Source of the DNA: Anaerobiospirillum sp.
GTDB lineage: Bacteria > Pseudomonadota > Gammaproteobacteria > Enterobacterales > Succinivibrionaceae
DNA length: 33,824 bases
NCBI GenBank assembly: GCA_029258325.1
Contig: JARHZF010000159.1
Span: 1 to 33,824 of the forward strand
Direction of reading: 5' to 3'
Shown here: piece by piece, positions 16,656 to 23,525 of the stretch
Layout of the letters: each line of letters starts with the position of its first letter
Numbering within the stretch: the stretch's first letter is position 1
Made by a program: the position numbers and the translations under genes
Notes under the pieces: generated by a model
Databases searched by the model: none
Told to the model about the DNA's origin: nothing
The model's input: the letters and a program-made list of their open reading frames with translations, nothing else

Positions 16656-17036
16656 TTATTTTGCATCAAAAGAGTTTAAGATATCTTCTATATCCTGACC
16701 TTTTAATACTTTACCTTTAGATACAATTTCATCATTTATAACTAAAATAGGTAGTTCATCTTTATTTTCTTCTAAGTCATATTGTTTATATACAACTTTA
16801 GTTTTGATACCTAAAAATGATACTACTTCTTTTGTATTACTAAAAAGGCTATCACAATTAGCACACTTATTTGAAATAACCACAATATTTTTAATAGAGT
16901 GAAAACGTTCTTTATCACCTTCTATAGCTGTATTGTAGTCATACTCATGCAAATCATTATTATGATTATGGCAAGAGCATGATTCATAATCTTCATTTGC
17001 TTTATCTAAAATATCTTTTAAATTATAGAAAGCCAT
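16656..17036 (-). CDS. Small thioredoxin-fold protein with a Cys/His-rich N-terminal extension
   Basis: 126 residues. From about 49 on it resembles the thioredoxin-like small redox family (MTH895 / redox-active disulfide type): strand IKNIVVISN, active site Cys58-Ala-Asn-Cys61, a helix, strand TKVVYKQYDL, cis-Pro96 in ELPILVINDEIV, then KGKVLKGQDIEDIL. The first 48 residues are an extension with Cys20, Cys22, His23, His25 and His30 in a span of 11, which looks like a metal-binding site. No signal peptide, so cytoplasmic. AAGGA is 8 nt before the ATG. It stands alone between two inverted tRNA-Asn genes, with no permease, ArsR or CcdA-type partner beside it. Function unknown; a thiol-disulfide or metal-handling role is inferred. 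Confidence 0.75.
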   Translation of the reverse strand: MAFYNLKDILDKANEDYESCSCHNHNNDLHEYDYNTAIEGDKERFHSIKNIVVISNKCANCDSLFSNTKEVVSFLGIKTKVVYKQYDLEENKDELPILVINDEIVSKGKVLKGQDIEDILNSFDAK

Positions 17037-17067
17037 CCTAAAAATCCTTATTATTTAAAATAAATGA

Positions 17068-17095
17068 AGATCTATTTTATTATAAAAATAGATCT
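17068..17095 (-). promoter_or_regulatory. Perfect hairpin just upstream of the thioredoxin-like gene
   Basis: Arms AGATCTATTTT (17068-17078) and AAAATAGATCT (17085-17095), loop ATTATA, 31 nt before the ATG on the minus strand. It could be an operator palindrome or a leader hairpin. No T-run follows in the sense direction. Confidence 0.4.
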
Positions 17096-17260
17096 AAACT
17101 TGAAATAATTAATTTTAATCTTTAATTTATCTAATCTAAATCACTATATAAAATTATTCTACTCCTTAGTAAAATCATATAAGCTTAAATAAGTTTAATT
17201 ATTTTAGCTATAATAGACGCAAATAAAATATATAAAGGTTCACGCTATTAATTTTGATTC

Positions 17261-17334
17261 ATGTGAGATTTATGTTGTTTCTATATAAGACAGCACCATG
17301 TTATTTTAAGTAACAAGGCAAAATCAAAAGTACT
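17261..17334 (+). repeat. 75-nt dispersed element, copy A
   Basis: 74 nt beginning ATGTGAGATTTATGTTG and ending CAAAAGTACT, with an inner inverted repeat TGTTA-N7-TAACA. It shares its first 24 bases exactly with copy B (28417-28491) and about nine tenths of its positions overall. Copies C and D align over the full length with lower identity. A short frame GTG...TAA inside A and B gives different residues at every substituted site, so coding is unlikely. It lies 306 nt upstream of tRNA-Asn copy 2, in the same orientation. Confidence 0.7.
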
Positions 17335-17357
17335 TTAATTTTGATATTTAATTTTTA

Positions 17358-17387
17358 AAAAAGGGTAGATATGGTATTTACCTTTTT
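17358..17387 (+). terminator. Possible terminator downstream of dispersed element copy A
   Basis: Arms AAAAAGG and CCTTTTT with inner pairing GTA/TTA weakened by a bulge; T-rich on both outer sides, so it could act in either direction. It would end a plus-strand transcript carrying copy A. Weak GC content in the stem lowers confidence. Confidence 0.35.
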
Positions 17388-17400
17388 ATATAAGAGATAA

Positions 17401-17419
17401 TGCATTATTTAATAATGCA
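17401..17419. promoter_or_regulatory. 19-bp perfect palindrome
   Basis: TGCATTATT-T-AATAATGCA. Perfect two-fold symmetry around one base. It looks like a regulator binding site or a short hairpin. No gene starts close by except the tRNA unit 150 nt downstream; role unknown. Confidence 0.3.
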
Positions 17420-17572
17420 AAATACATATGACTTTAAAAAGTTTCTCTAAATTTAAAGTACTATAAGCTACATATTAAGATTTATATATTTACTTTAGAC
17501 CTCTATAAAAGCTTGTATTTATCTTGTTTTATCATAAATACATAAAAAAATTAAAAAAATAAAAATTTTTTA

Positions 17573-17601
17573 TTGACAATATTTATTTTGCCTATTATAA
17601 T
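17573..17601 (+). promoter_or_regulatory. Promoter of tRNA-Asn copy 2
   Basis: Full consensus TTGACA (17573-17578), a 17-nt spacer and TATAAT (17596-17601). Predicted start near 17608. This is the best promoter in the window, as expected of a stable RNA gene. Confidence 0.88.
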
Positions 17602-17639
17602 GTATCTCGTTTTCAAGAGAGACTGAAAACAAAAAGAGT

Positions 17640-17715
17640 TCCTCCTTAGTTCAGTCGGTAGAACGGCGGACTGTTAATCCGTATGTCACAGGTTCAAGTC
17701 CTGTAGGAGGAGCCA
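17640..17715 (+). tRNA. tRNA-Asn (anticodon GTT), copy 2
   Basis: 76 nt with encoded CCA, identical in sequence to copy 1 at 16214-16289 but on the opposite strand. Acceptor TCCTCCT/AGGAGGA, anticodon GTT in CTGTTAATC, T-loop GTTCAAG. The leader hairpin GTTTTCA (17609-17615) with TGAAAAC (17624-17630) is present before copy 1 too. Confidence 0.98.
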
Positions 17716-17720
17716 ATAAG

Positions 17721-17746
17721 AATCAGCTTAATGCTGATTTTTTTTT
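17721..17746 (+). terminator. Terminator of tRNA-Asn copy 2
   Basis: AATCAGC, loop TTAAT, GCTGATT followed by a T-run to 17746; starts 6 nt after the tRNA. Identical hairpin to that of copy 1. Confidence 0.9.
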
Positions 17747-17808
17747 ACCCATAAAAAACTTAAAAATTTTACTACATGAACTTAGAGTTTATTTAGAACC
17801 TAAGTTTA

Positions 17809-17838
17809 AAATAAGGCACTTAAGATTGTGCCTTATTT
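17809..17838 (-). terminator. Probable terminator of the large membrane-protein gene
   Basis: Perfect 11-bp arms AAATAAGGCAC and GTGCCTTATTT, 8-nt loop. On the minus strand the stem ends in TTATTTT, giving a usable U-rich tract about 155 nt beyond the gene's stop. It could also block plus-strand readthrough from the tRNA. Confidence 0.5.
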
Positions 17839-17994
17839 GTTATAAATTTAGATAAATTAAATAAGCTCTCTTATACCTATCACTTTATTTATCATATCTT
17901 TTTATTAAACACTTTTGCAGTACATAATATGTACGTTACTTATACACAATAAAGAGCTATTATTTTTAAGTAACAATACATACAATGAACTTAT

Positions 17995-20436
17995 TTAGTT
18001 AGATAAGCTTTTACAATTAGAATCAAGTAAATCTATAATTTTAGATCTACCATTTAAGCCAACCTTAATTTCAGCAAAAGCTATATTATTATATTTAAGA
18101 CCATCTCCCATCTTTATATAAAAGTAAGGTCTTTCATAGCTATATTTATTTTTATTTACTTCAATAAGTTCTATATAAAACTTATCATTAAGATTAGATG
18201 TAGTTTTGATGTTTTTATTTTTGTCAACAATACATTTATCTAAATTATTTATGTTTATATATTGATGTTTTGCATCTATTTTTAAAGATACATCAACTCT
18301 ATCTCCATCAAAAATACCTCTTGGATCTATACCATTTACAGCTATATAACAAATTTTTGATTCTTTAAAATTTTGAAAATAGTTATAGGTAAATAATATA
18401 GATGGCACAATGATCATAATTAAAAAGACAAAAAGAGGGGCATTGTGTTTATCAATATTTATGTTAAAAGATGGTGTATTTATATTAGTAAAGATATTTT
18501 TATTAGGTAGAGCTATAAATACAAGCATTACAATTGTAAGTAGAATTAATATAAGAGCATTAGTATTAAATTCTACACTAAAATAGGTTAAAAGTAATTT
18601 ATTAACAAGTATAAAGATTGCAAAATATAAAAGTTTTTTTGATGGAAGTAAGAGGGATAAAACTATTAATATTGCAATATTTACATCTTTTGTAAAGAAT
18701 ATAATTATAAATAAAAAAGCTATAAAGCTTTTATTAAAAGCAAGATCTGTTTTTTCTTTTAGTTTAATTAAAAGAGCTACTAAACTAAAAAGAGCTATTA
18801 GAATAAAGTATATATAATCAAAAGATAGGGCATTTTTAAAGTAAATAAGTCTATCTTTAAAAAATTTAATAAAGGAATTATAAGTAGATAGCTCATCTGG
18901 TGATAACATAAAATTACCTTGACCATGAGATAAGATACTTAAGAAAATATAGTTTTCATAAAAGATATTAAAAAAAGAGTAAAAAACAAATAAAGCTGTA
19001 GCTAAGTTTAAAAGGCTATAGCGTTTTGTTGCTTGTATAGAATTTTTAAAATAAAAACTTAAAGCAAGAAAGATTAAGATAGATATATGTACTAAAGCTA
19101 TAGCTAAGAATAATTTTTCATATTCAATAGAATTTATAAAATATGAAATGCTTGTTATGTACAAAATAAAGATAATACTATTTAAATAGATATTAATTTT
19201 AATATTTTTATTATAGTTTTCTCTTGCAAGAAAAATTAAAGGAATGGAGGCTATGATATTTAAAGCAAAAAATATGTATATATTTTTAAAAACGGAAAAA
19301 TTATGATCAAAGATAAAAACTAAAGTGCTTGTTATGCTAATTAAATATACATTATAAGCAATACTAGATAGTATTATGTTATCTGTATTTTTCTTATAAA
19401 CAAAAAGAGCTATTACAGAAAAAATAAAAGCTAGTATAGCTAAGACTATCATACTGTCTAAATAAGCAAATAGAAAAGCAAGTTGTGCAATTGCATAAGA
19501 AAATATGATAATAGCTACAATAAGTGCAAAGATAATCTTTAGAGCAAGCACTACATAGTTATTAAATAAATTTACATTAAATTTTTTATAAAAATAAAAA
19601 GTTGAAAATCCTATGTAGGGTATATATACAAAACATAATAAGATTATACCTAAAGAAATATCTTCAGCTATCATAAATAAAAATAAAAGTAATGCTGTAG
19701 AGCCTACTATATTTAGATTAAAGCAAGACTGAAAATTTGCTATTTTTAAGAAAAAACTAAGAGCTATAAGGGCAAAATTTATAAGAGCGAGATATAAAAG
19801 ATAATCAGAACTATTATTATTAGATCTATAAAAAATAATATAAGAAGCTATAAAAAGGTAGATAAAAAAGCATATATTTTCAGATAAAACTTGTTCTTTT
19901 ATATGTAATTTTTCTTTAAATATAGAGCTTTGAGTTATATATAAAATTAAAGTTAGGGCTATAAAATGAAAAAAAGGATCTATATTAAAAAAGGCTACTT
20001 CATTAAAATTTTCATAGGTGATAAAAGTGCCGTATAAAGAGCATATAGCTAAAAGAACTATATTATTTTTTAGAAAAACATAAATAGGTATTAAACACAC
20101 TATGAGATAGAGCGTTGACAGTATAGTGTAATTACCTGTACTAAAGGAAGATAATACTTCAACAATAGTGGCACAAGCGAGCAAAATTTGTATATAAGGA
20201 CATACTTTACTTAATTTTGATGAAGATATGGCTAGACAAAAGATAAAGATATTTAGAGCAATTAAGATAGTAATTCTTAAATATTCATTTAAAAAGTTCC
20301 AACGTGATACAGTGTATAAGAATATACAAAAGGCTATAATTATAGATGAAAAACTTACTAAAAAATAATTAAAAATATTGATTTTCTTTTTTAAAAAATC
20401 ATTATTTTTACTATCTAAATATGCATTTATATCCAT
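17995..20436 (-). CDS. Large polytopic membrane protein with C-terminal GDYXXLXY-like domain (DUF2157/DUF4401-like)
   Basis: About 813 residues. Roughly the first 690 are almost continuous hydrophobic segments (some 20), rich in Ile, Phe, Leu and Lys. The beginning contains VSRWNFLNEYLRITILIAL, reminiscent of the DUF2157 start (W, then a LR pair before a membrane helix). The last ~120 residues are soluble and include VNGIDPRGIFDGDRVDVSLK, a variant of the DPRsxxxGDYxxLxY motif with Asp-Arg for Asp-Tyr, and KVGLNGRSKIIDLLD. In other bacteria such parts are usually separate neighbouring genes; here they look fused. The frame is open from a TTG at 20448, but I choose the ATG at 20436, which has GGA upstream. 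Function unknown. Copy C of the dispersed element lies in its leader. Confidence 0.7.
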   Translation of the reverse strand: MDINAYLDSKNNDFLKKKINIFNYFLVSFSSIIIAFCIFLYTVSRWNFLNEYLRITILIALNIFIFCLAISSSKLSKVCPYIQILLACATIVEVLSSFSTGNYTILSTLYLIVCLIPIYVFLKNNIVLLAICSLYGTFITYENFNEVAFFNIDPFFHFIALTLILYITQSSIFKEKLHIKEQVLSENICFFIYLFIASYIIFYRSNNNSSDYLLYLALINFALIALSFFLKIANFQSCFNLNIVGSTALLLFLFMIAEDISLGIILLCFVYIPYIGFSTFYFYKKFNVNLFNNYVVLALKIIFALIVAIIIFSYAIAQLAFLFAYLDSMIVLAILAFIFSVIALFVYKKNTDNIILSSIAYNVYLISITSTLVFIFDHNFSVFKNIYIFFALNIIASIPLIFLARENYNKNIKINIYLNSIIFILYITSISYFINSIEYEKLFLAIALVHISILIFLALSFYFKNSIQATKRYSLLNLATALFVFYSFFNIFYENYIFLSILSHGQGNFMLSPDELSTYNSFIKFFKDRLIYFKNALSFDYIYFILIALFSLVALLIKLKEKTDLAFNKSFIAFLFIIIFFTKDVNIAILIVLSLLLPSKKLLYFAIFILVNKLLLTYFSVEFNTNALILILLTIVMLVFIALPNKNIFTNINTPSFNINIDKHNAPLFVFLIMIIVPSILFTYNYFQNFKESKICYIAVNGIDPRGIFDGDRVDVSLKIDAKHQYININNLDKCIVDKNKNIKTTSNLNDKFYIELIEVNKNKYSYERPYFYIKMGDGLKYNNIAFAEIKVGLNGRSKIIDLLDSNCKSLSN

Positions 20437-20474
20437 AAAAAAATCCAAGTATAAGTGAGTTTTATAAGTGTAGT

Positions 20475-20548
20475 AGTCATTGTGATTTTTGTGTTATTAC
20501 TAAAAACAACATCACTTTTTCTTATATAGAAACATCGTAATATCACAT
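20475..20548 (-). repeat. 75-nt dispersed element, copy C
   Basis: Minus-strand copy of 74 nt, opening ATGTGATATTACGATG, containing GTTTCTATATAAGA as in copy A, and ending AAAAATCACAATGACT as in copy D. By eye about 70 percent identical to A with one or two single-base gaps. Its ends TGTGAT and ATCACA are complementary. It lies 38 nt upstream of the ATG at 20436, within the likely leader of that gene. Confidence 0.5.
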
Positions 20549-20689
20549 GATCTAGTGTGTATATTTTTATTATATATTAAGATAATCTATAAAAGCATGA
20601 TAGAAATAGAGAAAGGATAAAAGTTCTTATTTTTTGCATTGTTTTTGATATCAAGTTTTACGTCTTGAAGTCTAAGTTAATTTATATAA

Positions 20690-20770
20690 AAATCAATAAC
20701 ATTGCCACTTAAAACTCATAACTTTGCAATTTAAAATCATAACTTTGCACTTAAAACTCATAACTTTACC
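20690..20770. repeat. Tandem direct repeats of 21-22 bp
   Basis: Units: ATTGCCACTTAAAACTCATA+AC (20701-20722), TTTGCAATTTAAAATCATAA+C (20723-20743), TTTGCACTTAAAACTCATAA+C (20744-20764), with partial units before (ATCAATAAC) and after (TTTACC). Consensus TTTGCACTTAAAACTCATAA+C. Such arrays of ~20-bp repeats occur at the ends of IS21-family elements, but no transposase gene is present in the window. An orphan element end or a protein-binding array are both possible. Confidence 0.6.
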
Positions 20771-21047
20771 TATATAATTTTATACATAACTCTAAAATCT
20801 CTTTTTTATCTCTTTTATTTAAAAATTCCTCTTTAATTTTGCTCAAAATAGCATATATAAAATATATTGTATTTAAGATAAACTTTTGTGCTTTTACAAC
20901 TAATACGATATAAGTATTTAGACAGGTTTTGTCTATTTATCTATATTATTTTTGATTAAATTAATCTTTTTTATGTAAATTTTATATTTTTAGATTAAAA
21001 TAGATAGTGTATAAACCAATATTTAGTTAATTTTTAAGCACTATTAA

Positions 21048-21076
21048 AAAAGCCCAAATTTTAAGTTTGGGCTTTT
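21048..21076 (-). terminator. Terminator of ppk1
   Basis: Arms AAAAGCCCAAA and TTTGGGCTTTT, 7-nt loop; on the minus strand the stem is followed by TT then AATAG, with the arm itself supplying most of the U-tract. It starts 24 nt after the ppk1 stop. T-rich on the plus strand too, so possibly bidirectional. Confidence 0.8.
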
Positions 21077-21099
21077 ATTTAGGAGAAATATGGAAATAA

Positions 21100-23262
21100 T
21101 TAAACTTTTGTTTTTACCTTTTTCTTTGTAATATCTTTACTTTGTGTTTTACTTTCTTTTTTCTCCTTGTTTTGTTCTTTTTTAGTTGAACCTTCTTTAT
21201 TTTGAATACTTTCTAAAATATTTTTCTCTAAATCAAAAAGATATTGTGATATAGCAATTTGAGAACGTACTAAAGGCTCACCTTCTGTTACTTGTACATA
21301 CTCATTTGTTTGCTCTGCATCTATAATACGAGCTTTTTGATTATCACTTGCTTGTATTCTAAAAATATTGATAATTCTTTCTTTTAAATCTTGATCAAGT
21401 ATAGGAGCACCTACCTCAATTCTATGATCTAAATTACGTGTCATCCAATCTGCAGATGTTATGTATAAATCAGGATCGTTATTATTACAAAATACCATTA
21501 AACGAGGATGCTCTAAGAATCTATCTACAATTGAGGTTATGTAGATATTTTCAGAAAGATTAGGTATTCCTGCTTTTAATGAACACATACCACGAATAAT
21601 ACATCTAATCTTAACGCCACATTGAGATGCTTTATATAGTCTTTCAATAAGACCATTATCTACAAGATTATTAACCTTGAGATAGATGTAAGCTGGAAAA
21701 CCTGTACTTGAATTTTCAATTTCTCTATCAATCATAGCGTAAATTCTATTACGTGCATTAATAGGAGATACAAGTAAATTCTTATAATTTGGTCTAGTAT
21801 ATGGATATTCAATAAAATCAAATACAGAATCAACTTCTTTTGTTATTTCTTCATGTGTTGTAAATAAAGAAAAATCTGTATAGATCTTAGCTGTCTTTTC
21901 ATTAAAGTTACCAGTACCTATATGAGCATATCTTACAATCTTATCATTTTCTTTTCTAATGATAAGACAAAGCTTTGAGTGTATCTTAAGTGTTGGTAAA
22001 CCAAATAATACTTTAACACCAGCATCAGTTAAACGAGATGCCCATTTAATATTATTAGCCTCATCAAAACGAGCTTTAAGTTCTACAACTACAGTTACTG
22101 ATTTACCATTATTAGCAGCATCAATTAAAGAATCTATAACAAGTGAGTTATTTGCAACTCTATAGATATTAATCTTTATGCTTTTAACTTTAGGATCGTA
22201 TGAAGCATGACGTAAAAATTCAGTAAAGTAATCAAAAGAATAATAAGGATAGTAAAGTAAGACATCTTTTTTAGCTATAGCCTCAAAAGGAGTTATAGCA
22301 GTATCAAATTGAGATGATTGCACCAAAGGTAGAGATGGGTTTTCAAAATTTTCACCACCAATACTTGGGAATGACAATAAATCCTTAAAATTATGATATC
22401 TATTGCCAGGCATTAAAGAGTCTTCTTCAGACATTTTAAGTTTACCTGCTAAAAATGCCACTAATTGTTTTGGCATATTTCTATCGTAGGCAAATCTTAC
22501 AGGTTTTGCATTAAGTCTTTGCTTAATAGAGTCAGACATACTTTCAAGTACGCCTTTATCTACAGCACTAGTTAAATCGTAATCAGCATCACGATTCATC
22601 TTAATTGAGTAAGCTTCAATATCTTTATAATCAAATAGACCTTTAAAGATAGTATCAAGACCAATTCTTATTACATTATCAAGGAAGATAAGGGTAATTT
22701 TGTCATCATCAGATGGCATTCTAATGATACGAGGTACAACATCAGATGGAATTTCAATTAAAGCTAGATGTTCATTGCTAGTACCTGTCATTCTTATCAT
22801 TAAGTAAGTATATTGATCTTTTAAAAATGACACCAAATCAATATTATCATTGATAATAATAGGGTTAATATGTTTTAGAACATGGTGTTTAAAATATTTT
22901 TTAACCCATTTAACTTGAGCTTCATTTAATTCTTTTTCATCTTTTAAATAGATGTTATAACTTTCAAGTTCTTCAAAGAGATCTTGGAAGATTTTATTTA
23001 AGATTTTTTGATATTCAGATGCAGTATTTTGAATCTTTTTTAGTAATTTAGAAACTTCGTTATAGTCGCCTTTTTCTTTACTAATAATAAGTCTACGTTT
23101 TAAATCTGCAACTCTTACCTTAAAGAATTCATCTTGATTACTTGAGTAGATACCAAGGAATCTAACTCTTTCAATGATAGGGACAGATGGGTCTGATGCT
23201 TCTTGAAGAACACGACCATTAAAAGATTGCCAACTTATTTCTTTAGGTAAAATAGTTTCCAT
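21100..23262 (-). CDS. ppk1: Polyphosphate kinase 1
   Basis: Makes inorganic polyphosphate from ATP, reversibly; peripheral to the membrane in E. coli. 720 residues against about 688 in E. coli. N domain opens WQSFNGRVLQEASDPSVPII; head domain follows; catalytic C1/C2 domains carry the phosphorylated His428 in LPTLKIHSKLCL and His585 in FLEHPRLMVFCNN, matching E. coli His435 and His592. RVRFLGIYSSNQDEFFKVRV and IGTGNFNEKTAKIYTDFSLF are further family blocks. AAAAAGG precedes the ATG. The last ~34 residues (687-720) are an extra tail of Lys, Glu, Ser, Thr and Gln, absent in E. coli. No exopolyphosphatase gene (ppx) is next to it. Own terminator downstream; single-gene unit. Confidence 0.96.
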   Translation of the reverse strand: METILPKEISWQSFNGRVLQEASDPSVPIIERVRFLGIYSSNQDEFFKVRVADLKRRLIISKEKGDYNEVSKLLKKIQNTASEYQKILNKIFQDLFEELESYNIYLKDEKELNEAQVKWVKKYFKHHVLKHINPIIINDNIDLVSFLKDQYTYLMIRMTGTSNEHLALIEIPSDVVPRIIRMPSDDDKITLIFLDNVIRIGLDTIFKGLFDYKDIEAYSIKMNRDADYDLTSAVDKGVLESMSDSIKQRLNAKPVRFAYDRNMPKQLVAFLAGKLKMSEEDSLMPGNRYHNFKDLLSFPSIGGENFENPSLPLVQSSQFDTAITPFEAIAKKDVLLYYPYYSFDYFTEFLRHASYDPKVKSIKINIYRVANNSLVIDSLIDAANNGKSVTVVVELKARFDEANNIKWASRLTDAGVKVLFGLPTLKIHSKLCLIIRKENDKIVRYAHIGTGNFNEKTAKIYTDFSLFTTHEEITKEVDSVFDFIEYPYTRPNYKNLLVSPINARNRIYAMIDREIENSSTGFPAYIYLKVNNLVDNGLIERLYKASQCGVKIRCIIRGMCSLKAGIPNLSENIYITSIVDRFLEHPRLMVFCNNNDPDLYITSADWMTRNLDHRIEVGAPILDQDLKERIINIFRIQASDNQKARIIDAEQTNEYVQVTEGEPLVRSQIAISQYLFDLEKNILESIQNKEGSTKKEQNKEKKESKTQSKDITKKKVKTKV

Positions 23263-23354
23263 AAAATCCTTTTTGTAAATTGAATAAAAAATTAGATAAT
23301 CCTTTTTATTATATACACTTGTGTAAAGTTTAAGTTAAGTAAAATAAAAATAAA

Positions 23355-23412
23355 TTGGATCTCATTCATAAATTCTAAAAAATTATTTTAAAATATTAAG
23401 AATGAGATCCAA
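23355..23412 (-). terminator. Long-loop inverted repeat, likely terminator of the 207-residue membrane protein gene
   Basis: Perfect 13-bp arms TTGGATCTCATTC (23355-23367) and GAATGAGATCCAA (23400-23412) with a 32-nt AT-only loop. Minus-strand continuation TTTATTTTTATTTTAC is T-rich. It lies 114 nt after that gene's stop and upstream of ppk1. The loop is longer than usual, so an operator or other role for the arms cannot be excluded. Confidence 0.4.
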
Positions 23413-23525
23413 ATTAAATGAAAAAGTCATATTGCTCAGTAGTTTTAAGTAAATTAATGAACAGTGATAATGTTAACAAATAAAACTTTGCATTGACTTA
23501 GCATAAATTAAAAATTCTTTATAAT

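Larger units (their letters stand above)
17037..17639. other. Intergenic region between the thioredoxin-like gene and tRNA-Asn copy 2
   Basis: 603 non-coding bases. Contents: a hairpin before the thioredoxin-like gene (17068-17095), a possible plus-strand promoter with TATAAT at 17209-17214, copy A of the dispersed element (17261-17334), a hairpin (17358-17387), a 19-bp palindrome (17401-17419), and the promoter and leader of tRNA copy 2 (17573-17639). The order promoter, element, hairpin would fit a small RNA of about 170 nt. Confidence 0.5.
20449..21099. other. Intergenic region between the membrane-protein gene and ppk1
   Basis: 651 non-coding bases. It holds dispersed element copy C (20475-20548), a possible minus-strand -10 box TATAAT (20574-20569), a tandem repeat block (about 20690-20770) and the ppk1 terminator (21048-21076). 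No open frame with a ribosome binding site is seen. The density of repeats suggests past insertion activity. Confidence 0.55.

Noticed and set aside
17265..17313. Short frame GTG...TAA (16 codons) inside dispersed element copies A and B
   Set aside because: All four codons that differ between A and B change the residue, D stops early and C is out of frame, so selection for a peptide is not supported.
20620..20700. Possible further copy of the dispersed element on the minus strand
   Set aside because: Only a short AACAATGCAAAAA match to the end of copy B; the rest does not align, and AT-rich chance similarity is enough.
20690..20770. CRISPR array
   Set aside because: The 21-22 bp units are directly adjacent with no spacers between them, and no cas genes are present.
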